Shown piece by piece: positions 1 to 6,059 of a stretch of DNA of 11,459 bases. A model generated the notes under the pieces. The model saw nothing but the letters and a program-made list of their open reading frames with translations, did no database searches and was not told where the DNA came from. Position 1 is the first letter of the stretch, and each line of letters starts with the position of its first letter. A program made the translations under genes and the position numbers. The stretch comes from JALZHR01 sp036388635 (lineage in GTDB: Bacteria > Acidobacteriota > Blastocatellia > Pyrinomonadales > Pyrinomonadaceae), in NCBI GenBank assembly GCA_036388635.1, contig DASVRL010000390.1:1-11459 (forward strand), in the 5' to 3' direction.

Positions 1-1
1 C

Positions 2-2467
2 GTTTCCTTTGAACGGCGGGAATTATTTCAAGCGGCGACTCGGAAAGCGGCGGCGGACGACGAACAATTGCGGGAAATTGTGAGCGACGGCGTGACGCTG
101 AATCCGGATAAACCGGCGGTGCAGAAAATCCTGCGGGGAAACGTCGAATTTCTGACTCTGCCGCTGCCGGACGGCAAAGGCGGCACGCTGGAGCTGGAGC
201 TGGCGAAAGTAAATATTCTTGCGCCGGGCTTTTCGGTCAAAACGTCGAGCCCGACCGATGAGGCGATTGATAATAATCCGGGAGTTCATTACCGTGGAAT
301 AATCAAAGGCAATGACCAATCGCTCGCCGCCGTCAGCGTTTTCAAAAACGAGGTGATGGGATTTTACAGCACGCCGGCGGACGGCAATTTCGTATTGGGC
401 AGATTAGGCGGCGATAACGCGGCGGACAAACATATTTTATACGCCGAAAAAGATTTGAAAATCAGTTCGAATTTCGACTGCGACACGAAAGACGGCGGCA
501 TTCGTCTGCCCGCATCGGTTTTGCAGGAGCCGGACGAAATAATGGCGCGCTGCGTGAGAATTTATCTCGAAGCCAATTACGACATCTTTTTGGATAAAGG
601 CAGCAGCATCGCCAACGTTACGGCTTATGTCGCCGGAATGTTTAACCAGTCGGCGACGATTTTCGCCAATGACGGTATTCCGGTGGCGATGTCGCAAATT
701 TTCGTCTGGAATTCTCAGAGTCCCTACACGACGAGTAATTCTTCAGATTTACTGGCTTTATTCAAAACGAATCGCCCTAGCTTTAACGGCGACTTCGCAC
801 ATTTATTACATTTTATGGGCGGCGGCGGAAGAGCCAGCATTCCGCAAGTATGTGATTTAGACAACAGCTATGCCGTCAGCGGCATCGAGAGCACTTATCA
901 AACCGTGCCGACCTATTCCTGGACGATTTTCGTCTTTACACACGAAGCCGGACATAATCTGGGTTCTCCGCATACTCACGAATGCGCGTGGAATGGTAAT
1001 AATACGGCGATTGACAGCTGCGGGACGCCGGTAGGCTGCGCCAGTCCGGAAGTTCCATCCGGCGGCGGGACAATTATGAGTTATTGTAATACAAACAATG
1101 TCGGAATCAATTTCACTCTGGGATTCGGAACGCAACCGCGAAATCTGATTGTTAACCGGTTCAATAATGCCTATTGTCTGACCGATTGCGACAGCGATTG
1201 CAGTTATTCGCTTTCTCCGCAGCTATCGTATTTCCCGCCCGTCGGCGGAAGCGGCTCGTTTAACGTAACGGCTGGCGCGTCGTGCGCGTGGACGGCGACG
1301 TTTTTGGAAACGTCGCTGCTGGAAATATTTTCGCCGTTTCGACAGGAAAAATTATTCTCGCCGCTTGAAGATTCGACGTCCGAAAAAGTCCTGACCGGCA
1401 GCAGCAGCAGCACCGGCAGCGTCGGCGCGCCCGGGGCAATTTTCCAAAACCGCGCTCCGGTTATCATCGACGACGGTAATCTCGGCGTCAGTTGGATTAC
1501 CATTACTTCCGGCTCGAGCGGCACGGGCAACGGCACGGTCGATTTCACGGTTGCCGCCAATACCAGCCCGAAGGCTGCGCGCAGCGCCAGGATTCTGATC
1601 GGCAACCGGCTGCACACGATTTTTCAGGAAGCCACTCCCGCTCCGCAGCCGAGACAATTCGATTTCGACGGCGACCAGAAATCCGACTTATCGGTCTTTC
1701 GCCCGTCAGACGGTTACTGGTATATCAACAACAGCTCGAACAATTCGCTGACCGCCGTTCAATTCGGGGCAAGCGGCGATTTACTCGTGCCGGAAGATTT
1801 TGACGGCGATGATAAAACGGACATTAGCGTTTTTCGACCGTCAAACGGCACTTGGTACCGGCTGAACAGCACCGATAATAGCTTCTCTGCCGCGCAGTTC
1901 GGCGCCAACGGCGACGTTCCCTCACCGGGAGATTTCGATGCCGACAGCAAGGCGGATATAGCTGTTTATCGCCCGTCCGAAGGAATCTGGTATCGTATCG
2001 ACACTCGTAATAATGAATATATTCTTACTCAATTCGGGGCTGCGGGAGACAAACCGGTGGTCGGAGATTATGACAATGACGACCACTCCGATATAGCCGT
2101 ATTTCGCCCGAACAACGGAACCTGGTACATCAAAACCCGGGTTGGTTTTACGTCGATTCAATTCGGCAATTCAACCGATAAGCTGGTCGTCGGCGATTAT
2201 GACGGCGACGGCAAATCAGACCCGGCTGTTTATCGCCCGTCGGACGCCACCTGGTATCTGCTCAGAAGCACGCAGGGCTTTGCGGGAGTTCAATTCGGGC
2301 TTTCGACCGATATGCCTGCACCGGGCGATTACGACGGCGACGGCAAAACGGATTTGGGCGTTTATCGAAGTAATACCTGGTATTTATTGCAATCGACGCA
2401 GGGACTTACCTCTGCCCAGTTTGGCGCAAACGGGGATTGGGCGGTGCCAAATTCGTTTGTGCGATAA
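2..2467 (+). CDS. Reprolysin-like (M12B-type) secreted zinc metalloprotease with BACON-like domain and C-terminal D-x-D-x-D repeats; 5'-partial
   Basis: The frame is open from base 2 to the taa at 2465-2467, so the true start and signal peptide lie upstream of the window; the ttg at 68 is only the first possible internal start. In order I see a propeptide-like region (to about 500, with VHYRGIIKG and FVLGRLGG), a catalytic domain (about 545-1175), a BACON-like domain (about 1199-1645) and six repeats (1661-2449). The zinc motif HEAGHNLGSPH is at 941-973 (HExxHxxGxxH) and a Met-turn IMSYC follows, with its Met at 1076-1078. The family (metzincins) cleaves peptide bonds using zinc held by three His and activated by the Glu. 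A secreted, extracellular role is inferred from the architecture; no sorting tail (LPxTG, PEP-CTERM) is visible, and the protein ends NSFVR. The BACON-like domain is split by an unusual insertion (1301-1489). Substrate is unknown. Confidence 0.9.
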   Translation, partial: VSFERRELFQAATRKAAADDEQLREIVSDGVTLNPDKPAVQKILRGNVEFLTLPLPDGKGGTLELELAKVNILAPGFSVKTSSPTDEAIDNNPGVHYRGIIKGNDQSLAAVSVFKNEVMGFYSTPADGNFVLGRLGGDNAADKHILYAEKDLKISSNFDCDTKDGGIRLPASVLQEPDEIMARCVRIYLEANYDIFLDKGSSIANVTAYVAGMFNQSATIFANDGIPVAMSQIFVWNSQSPYTTSNSSDLLALFKTNRPSFNGDFAHLLHFMGGGGRASIPQVCDLDNSYAVSGIESTYQTVPTYSWTIFVFTHEAGHNLGSPHTHECAWNGNNTAIDSCGTPVGCASPEVPSGGGTIMSYCNTNNVGINFTLGFGTQPRNLIVNRFNNAYCLTDCDSDCSYSLSPQLSYFPPVGGSGSFNVTAGASCAWTATFLETSLLEIFSPFRQEKLFSPLEDSTSEKVLTGSSSSTGSVGAPGAIFQNRAPVIIDDGNLGVSWITITSGSSGTGNGTVDFTVAANTSPKAARSARILIGNRLHTIFQEATPAPQPRQFDFDGDQKSDLSVFRPSDGYWYINNSSNNSLTAVQFGASGDLLVPEDFDGDDKTDISVFRPSNGTWYRLNSTDNSFSAAQFGANGDVPSPGDFDADSKADIAVYRPSEGIWYRIDTRNNEYILTQFGAAGDKPVVGDYDNDDHSDIAVFRPNNGTWYIKTRVGFTSIQFGNSTDKLVVGDYDGDGKSDPAVYRPSDATWYLLRSTQGFAGVQFGLSTDMPAPGDYDGDGKTDLGVYRSNTWYLLQSTQGLTSAQFGANGDWAVPNSFVR
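1301..1489 (+). other. 63-residue in-frame insertion splitting the BACON-like domain
   Basis: Before this stretch the protein reads ...GASCAWTAT and after it SWITITSGSSGTGNGT, two pieces that are normally nearly contiguous (CAWTA..ASWITITSG) in BACON-like domains of this style. Exactly 63 codons lie between them. The inserted peptide contains two similar phrases, LEIFSP and KLFSP, encoded by similar DNA, then a Ser-rich stretch, then FQNRAPVIIDDGN. The reading frame is kept on both sides. A 9-bp perfect inverted repeat (1295-1303 and 1308-1316, loop ttgg) sits on the left junction. What the insert does is unknown. Confidence 0.6.
1661..2449 (+). repeat. Six tandem D-x-D-x-D / FRPS..WY protein repeats (FG-GAP/VCBS-like)
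   Basis: Repeat units begin at 1661, 1796, 1931, 2066, 2195 and 2327. Lengths are 45, 45, 45, 43, 44 and 41 residues. Each opens with D[FY]D-x-D-x-x-[ST/A]D, a calcium-loop-like pattern, followed by V[FY]RP or its remnant, then WY and QFG. Unit 6 has lost the Pro and the usual S-x-G (VYRSNTWY) and ends the protein. Units 1-3 carry a longer NS/TN-rich turn; units 5 and 6 share the phrase ST-Q-G. Such repeats form beta-propeller or adhesive modules in secreted proteins of related bacteria; that role here is inferred. Confidence 0.85.
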
Positions 2468-2507
2468 AAATATTCAGGTTTAAACAAATTCGAGAATCGA
2501 AGTAAGA

Positions 2508-2591
2508 AGAAAGTTTTATTCGCGGAGTCGAAATAGGCGCGCTAAAATATTTTTTAAAAACTCTGGAATCGAAACGCGAATAAAACTTTCT
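2508..2591. repeat. 84-nt inverted repeat with perfect 17-bp arms
   Basis: The left arm agaaagttttattcgcg (2508-2524) is the exact reverse complement of 2575-2591. The 50-base loop contains the AT palindrome aaaatatttt (2544-2553), overlapping tttttaaaaa (2551-2560), and a GARTCGAAA copy beside each arm. Pairing stops at both ends (2507/2592 and 2525/2574 do not pair). It has no T-run beyond the right arm, so it does not look like a simple terminator. It could be a small non-autonomous palindromic element, a 3' UTR stem, or part of a small RNA. Confidence 0.75.
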
Positions 2592-2698
2592 ATAAACAAC
2601 GGAAGAAAACAGGTTAGTCCAGCGCGGTGGCAAGCATTTAAAAAGGCTTTCCCGAATTTTTCCGCCGGTCTATTCACATTCTTTTAAGCTTTGAATCC

Positions 2699-2733
2699 AA
2701 AGCCGCACTTTGTCTCGTGCGGCTTTTATTTTT
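2699..2733 (+). terminator. Rho-independent terminator
   Basis: A perfect 10-bp stem (aaagccgcac at 2699-2708 with gtgcggcttt at 2717-2726) encloses the 8-base loop tttgtctc and is followed directly by the tail TATTTTT (2727-2733). The polarity fits + strand transcription, ending whatever runs out of the metalloprotease gene or a small RNA in the gap. The left flank is short of T on the opposite strand, so I do not call it bidirectional. Confidence 0.8.
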
Positions 2734-2763
2734 GTCCGCCGCAAAAGAAAGCGAAAAAGCCGA

Positions 2764-2833
2764 AAAGCGAAAAAGTGAAAAAGCAGGTTGAGCCGGTCGG
2801 CAGAATTTTTTCGCCTTTTCACTTTTTCGCTTT
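2764..2833. repeat. Purine-rich inverted repeat with perfect 18-bp arms
   Basis: The left arm aaagcgaaaaagtgaaaa (2764-2781) is the exact reverse complement of 2816-2833, with a 34-base loop. The left side belongs to a degenerate tandem array of GAAAAAGC-like units running from about 2748 to 2784, so an alternative shifted pairing is also possible. The right arm ends 57 bases before the nnr start codon. It may form a hairpin in the nnr leader or mark the end of a compound terminator; the tail after it (ctt ctttcg) is only partly T-rich. Confidence 0.7.
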
Positions 2834-2890
2834 CTTCTTTCGCGGCTAAACCTTTGCATCTTATATATCTTTTGTGGCAATTTATTAAGT

Positions 2891-4537
2891 ATGCAGAAAA
2901 TTCTTTCAGCCGCCGAAATGCGCGAAGTCGACCGTTTGACGACGGAAAAATACGGCATCCCGTCGTTTCTTTTGATGGAAAACGCCGCTCACGCCGCCGC
3001 CTGCGTGATTGCGGAAAAGCTCGGCGGGAAGCTTTCGGAAAAATCATTTTTAATTTTTTGCGGCAAAGGCAGCAACGGCGGCGACGGCGCGGCGCTGGCG
3101 CGAATTTTGTGGCAGCGCGGCGCGGACGTCGAAGTTTGTTATTTCGGCAGAGTCGAGGAAGCGAAACCCGACGCGCGGACCAATCTCGAAATTCTCCGAA
3201 AATTGTCCGAACAGAGATTCGTCGATTTGACGAAACCCGACATCTCTTTCGAAGAATTCACGCAATTGGAAGAATGGCGCGAATACGTCTCAGCGAATTT
3301 TCATCACGACGACCCGGACGTTTTGGTCGATGCGCTTTTCGGCACGGGCTTGACGCGCCCGCTCGACGACGAATACCGCGAAGTCGTCAGCTATATCAAA
3401 GCCTTTAATATGGAAGGCTTCGAGCAGGAAGTAATGGTCGTCTCGCTCGACGTGCCGTCCGGCTTGGACGCCGACTGCGCGGAAAATATCGGCGTTAATA
3501 CGCAGGCGCATCTGACGATAACCTTTACCGCGCCGAAGCCCGCCAACGTTTTGCCGCCCGCCGCCAACTGCAACGGCGAGCTCGTCACGGTCGACATCGG
3601 CTCGCCGTGCGAGCTGCTCGAAAGCTCGCCTTCGCAGCTGTTTTTAGCCGGCGAAAAAGACGCGCTACACTGGCTCGAACAAACAAAATTCTCGTCCGCT
3701 TCCTACAAAAACAAACGCGGTCACGCGCTTTTGATTGCCGGCTCGAACAATTACGCGGGCGCGGCTGTTCTGAGCGGCAACGCGGCGATTCGCTCCGGCG
3801 TCGGGCTGGTCACCATCGCCACGCCCGAATCTATGCAGAACGCCATTGCTTCGCGCGTTTTGTCCGAAGTGATGACGCGCGGCGTCGCGGAAACGAAATC
3901 GGGCGCGGTCGCCGAAAAAGCGTTTGAGGAAATCGACGAATTTATCGAAGGGAAAATCGACGCCGTGGCTATCGGCAGCGGTCTTTCCTCGACCGACGCC
4001 GGCACGAAAAAACTCGTGCGCAAAGTCGTCGAAAAGCGGAAAACTCCGATTGTGATTGATGCCGACGGCTTGAACCTGCTCGCGCCTTTTAAGCTGAAAG
4101 GCTCCGGGGAACTGCCGCTGATTTTAACGCCGCACGCGGGCGAATTTCTGAAGCTGATCGGCGCGAAAGACAAGGAAGCGCTGAAAGACCGCGTCAAAGC
4201 CGTCCGCGATTTTGCGCAAAAACACAATGTCATCGTCGTTTTAAAAGGCGAGCGAAATCTGTCTGCCGCGCCCGACGGCAGAGTCGTTATCAATCCGACG
4301 GGAAATTCCGGTCTCGGCAAGGCGGGAAACGGCGACGTTTTGGCGGGAATTATCGCCGGCTTTGTCGCGCAAGCCGTGCAAATGAAAGTCGATATCTTTG
4401 AAACGGTCGTCGCCGCCGTTTACATCGCGGCGCTGGCGGGCGACCTCGCCGAGCAGAAATTCGGCAAACGCGCGATGCTGGCTTCGAACGTCAGCGAATG
4501 CTTGACCGAAGCGTTTCGAGAACTGGAAGAAGACTAG
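2891..4537 (+). CDS. nnr: Bifunctional NAD(P)H-hydrate repair enzyme: NAD(P)HX epimerase + ADP/ATP-dependent NAD(P)HX dehydratase
   Basis: This 548-residue cytosolic enzyme repairs hydrated NADH/NADPH: the N-domain epimerises R-NAD(P)HX to S, and the C-domain dehydrates S-NAD(P)HX using ADP in most bacteria. The start MQKILSAAEMREVD matches the usual beginning of the family. The YjeF_N domain spans about residues 1-245, with GKGSNGGDG (58-66), VDALFGTGL (146-154) and SLDVPSGLDAD (185-195). The ribokinase-like domain spans about 270-545, with HALLIAGSNNYAGAA, VIDADGLNLL, LTPHAGEF and NPTGNSG. Its catalytic GD motif reads GNGDVLAG with D482, where GTGDVL is more usual. Length is typical for the fused form. 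No Shine-Dalgarno precedes the atg. Gene order nnr then tsaE, seen here, is common in bacteria. Confidence 0.95.
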   Translation: MQKILSAAEMREVDRLTTEKYGIPSFLLMENAAHAAACVIAEKLGGKLSEKSFLIFCGKGSNGGDGAALARILWQRGADVEVCYFGRVEEAKPDARTNLEILRKLSEQRFVDLTKPDISFEEFTQLEEWREYVSANFHHDDPDVLVDALFGTGLTRPLDDEYREVVSYIKAFNMEGFEQEVMVVSLDVPSGLDADCAENIGVNTQAHLTITFTAPKPANVLPPAANCNGELVTVDIGSPCELLESSPSQLFLAGEKDALHWLEQTKFSSASYKNKRGHALLIAGSNNYAGAAVLSGNAAIRSGVGLVTIATPESMQNAIASRVLSEVMTRGVAETKSGAVAEKAFEEIDEFIEGKIDAVAIGSGLSSTDAGTKKLVRKVVEKRKTPIVIDADGLNLLAPFKLKGSGELPLILTPHAGEFLKLIGAKDKEALKDRVKAVRDFAQKHNVIVVLKGERNLSAAPDGRVVINPTGNSGLGKAGNGDVLAGIIAGFVAQAVQMKVDIFETVVAAVYIAALAGDLAEQKFGKRAMLASNVSECLTEAFRELEED

Positions 4538-4544
4538 AAAGAAG

Positions 4545-4625
4545 CGCGAAATGCGGAACGCCTAAACGATGAATTCGAAGCGTAGAAATTGCAATTCATC
4601 GCTCACGCGCGTTCCGCATTTCGCG
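4545..4625. repeat. Two-tier intergenic hairpin between nnr and tsaE
   Basis: The outer stem is a perfect 17-bp inverted repeat (cgcgaaatgcggaacgc at 4545-4561 against 4609-4625). Inside it, cgatgaatt (4567-4575) pairs with aattcatcg (4593-4601), leaving a 17-base apical loop and an asymmetric internal loop. It begins 7 bases after the nnr stop and ends 10 bases before the tsaE atg, with TTTTATCATT after the right arm. It may act as a leaky terminator, an mRNA processing or stability stem separating nnr from tsaE, or be a small palindromic element. The compact fold next to the start codon could also affect tsaE translation. Confidence 0.8.
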
Positions 4626-4635
4626 TTTTATCATT

Positions 4636-5067
4636 ATGGATAAAGGAGAGTTTGAATCAAACGCGCCCGGAGAGACTTTCGCGCTCGGCGAAAAATTAGG
4701 CGCGAAGCTCGGCGGCGGCGAGATGATTCTGCTTTCGGGCGGGCTCGGCGCCGGAAAAACTCTTTTGACGAAGGGAATTTTGAGCGGGCTGGATTTCGAT
4801 GTCGATGAAGTGACGAGTCCGAGCTTTACGCTCGTCAATCTTTACAAAACCGAAAAATTCGACGTTTATCACATTGATTTGTGGCGCCTCGACGAGGTTG
4901 CCGACGCCGCCTTTGCCGTCGGTCTGGACGAGATTCTGGAAGACGAAACGGCGGTCGTCATCGTCGAATGGGCGGAGCGTCTGAAAAATTTTCCCTTTCC
5001 CGAACGGACGTTTCGTGTCAAAATCGCAGGCGACGGCGACGAAGCGAGAAAGATTATCATTTCTTAG
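4636..5067 (+). CDS. tsaE: tRNA threonylcarbamoyladenosine biosynthesis ATPase TsaE
   Basis: TsaE is the ATPase that works with TsaB and TsaD in the cytosol to put the threonylcarbamoyl group on A37 of ANN-decoding tRNAs. The 143-residue length is typical. I see the Walker A motif GGLGAGKT (residues 35-42), the family signature TSPSFTLVNLY (60-70), YHIDLWRL (78-85) and VVIVEWAERL (107-116), each of which aligns by eye with E. coli TsaE (SPTYTLV, HFDLYRL, LVEW). The atg at 4636 gives the usual N-terminal length ahead of Walker A; the AAAGGAG just inside the gene is coding for K-G-E and does not lead to a better start. It follows nnr across a strong hairpin and is 36 bases ahead of the lipoprotein gene, so it probably heads a three-gene transcript. 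Confidence 0.95.
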   Translation: MDKGEFESNAPGETFALGEKLGAKLGGGEMILLSGGLGAGKTLLTKGILSGLDFDVDEVTSPSFTLVNLYKTEKFDVYHIDLWRLDEVADAAFAVGLDEILEDETAVVIVEWAERLKNFPFPERTFRVKIAGDGDEARKIIIS

Positions 5068-5103
5068 ACGGAACAAAAATCCGCTTCCGGCGTCTAACAA
5101 AAT

Positions 5104-6051
5104 ATGAAACGACTGCTCGTTTTTTTATTCGCTTTGTTATTTTCCGCCTGCGCGCCGCCTGAAACGCAGAAAGCCGAGCCGCTGCAGTCCGAGCCGACGA
5201 AAATCAACGACGAGCGAGCCTTGAAGCTCATAAAAAGCAAAGATTCCGTCGCGTCGTTTTTCAAATTGATGGGAAAGCCTGAGCCGCACGACTGGCTGTC
5301 TTCGTTTAAGGAATCGGGGCAGACTTTTGAAGAATACATCGGCGAAAATCCGACTTTGCCGACGGCGGAAAGAAAGAAAATCTACATTCAGCCGATTGGG
5401 AATTTTTCCGGAACGCAGCGGGAAATTTTGCGTCTGACCGCCGATTACATGAAAGCTTTTTACAGTTTGCCGGTCGAATTAAAGACGGAAAAGAAATTGG
5501 AAAAAGTGCCGCCGGAAATGGAGCGCAAAAATCCATACGAAGGTCAGCGCCAAATCAGGACGCACTATTTTACCGGCGAGCTGCTGCCGAAAATGCTGCC
5601 CGCCGATGCCGCCGCGTTTATCTGTTTCACCGATACGGACCTTTACCCCGATGAACACTGGAATTACGTTTTCGGTCAGGCGTCGCTGGAAAATCGCATC
5701 GGCATCTGGTCGCTTTATCGTTTCGGCAAGCCGGACAAAAGCGAAAAGGATTTCAAAGATTTTCTCGCCCGCACATTGAAAATCGCGATGCACGAAACCG
5801 GACACATGTTTACGATGCGGCATTGCGCCAAATACGAATGCCTGATGTCGGGCACCAATCATCTCGGCGAAACCGACCGCCGCCCGCTCGACGTCTGCCC
5901 GGAATGCATGGCGAAAATCGCCTGGGCGATGAATTACGAACCGGCTGAGCGTTACCGGAATTTAGCCGCGTTCTGGGAAAAGCGAAACTGGATTGACGAA
6001 AAAGAGTTATCTTTAAAAAAAGCCGAGGCTTTTACCGAAGCATCGAAATAA
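5104..6051 (+). CDS. Archaemetzincin-like zinc metallopeptidase, predicted lipoprotein
   Basis: The 315-residue product starts with a short lipoprotein signal (MKRLLVFLFALLFSAC, lipidation Cys16), so it should be exported and membrane-anchored. The zinc site is HETGHMFTMRH at residues 230-240 (5791-5823), followed by C241, C246-L-M248, and CPEC at 265-268. This is the archaemetzincin signature: HExxH, then Cys/Cys-x-Met, then a CxxC pair that binds a second zinc. The spacing from Met248 to CxxC is 16 rather than the often quoted 17 residues. The Gly normally found three residues after the second His is Thr237 here. The surrounding GTNHLGETDRRPL fits bacterial relatives. Substrate unknown; archaemetzincins are aminopeptidase-like or of uncertain activity. 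It sits between tsaE and an L,D-transpeptidase (8-base gap), suggesting co-transcription and an envelope role by context only. Confidence 0.85.
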   Translation: MKRLLVFLFALLFSACAPPETQKAEPLQSEPTKINDERALKLIKSKDSVASFFKLMGKPEPHDWLSSFKESGQTFEEYIGENPTLPTAERKKIYIQPIGNFSGTQREILRLTADYMKAFYSLPVELKTEKKLEKVPPEMERKNPYEGQRQIRTHYFTGELLPKMLPADAAAFICFTDTDLYPDEHWNYVFGQASLENRIGIWSLYRFGKPDKSEKDFKDFLARTLKIAMHETGHMFTMRHCAKYECLMSGTNHLGETDRRPLDVCPECMAKIAWAMNYEPAERYRNLAAFWEKRNWIDEKELSLKKAEAFTEASK

Positions 6052-6059
6052 TAGTTTTT

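Larger units (their letters stand above)
2468..2890. other. Intergenic region without a supported gene
   Basis: The short open frames here on both strands have no recognisable protein features and overlap the inverted repeats or the start of nnr. What the region does contain is an 84-nt inverted repeat (2508-2591), a rho-independent terminator (2699-2733) and a purine-rich inverted repeat (2764-2833). The motif GARTCGAA occurs three times in direct orientation (2494-2501, 2525-2532, 2566-2573). The terminator lies about 230 bases beyond the protease stop, so either the protease mRNA has a long 3' UTR or a small RNA is encoded here; neither can be decided from sequence alone. Confidence 0.6.

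Noticed and set aside
68..70. ttg as the start of the metalloprotease
   Set aside because: The frame stays open to the window edge and the propeptide-like sequence is incomplete there, so the real start is upstream of the window.
2838..2867. Possible nnr promoter (TTTCGC with TATATA)
   Set aside because: The -10-like TATATA is attractive, but no convincing -35 lies at 16-18 bases and the region is AT-rich, so chance is likely.
3751..4320. 189-codon - strand open frame opposite nnr
   Set aside because: It mirrors the ribokinase-like domain of a clearly recognised gene, is Ser/Phe/Pro-rich by codon complementarity and has no independent features.
4640..4650. AAAGGAG as a ribosome binding site for a later tsaE start
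   Set aside because: It encodes K-G-E just after the atg; no in-frame start follows at a suitable distance, and a later start would cut into the region before Walker A.
5063..5098. Small stem agacg/cgtct between tsaE and the lipoprotein gene
   Set aside because: It is only 5 bp plus a bulged extension, overlaps the tsaE stop and has no T-run, so it is not convincing as a terminator.
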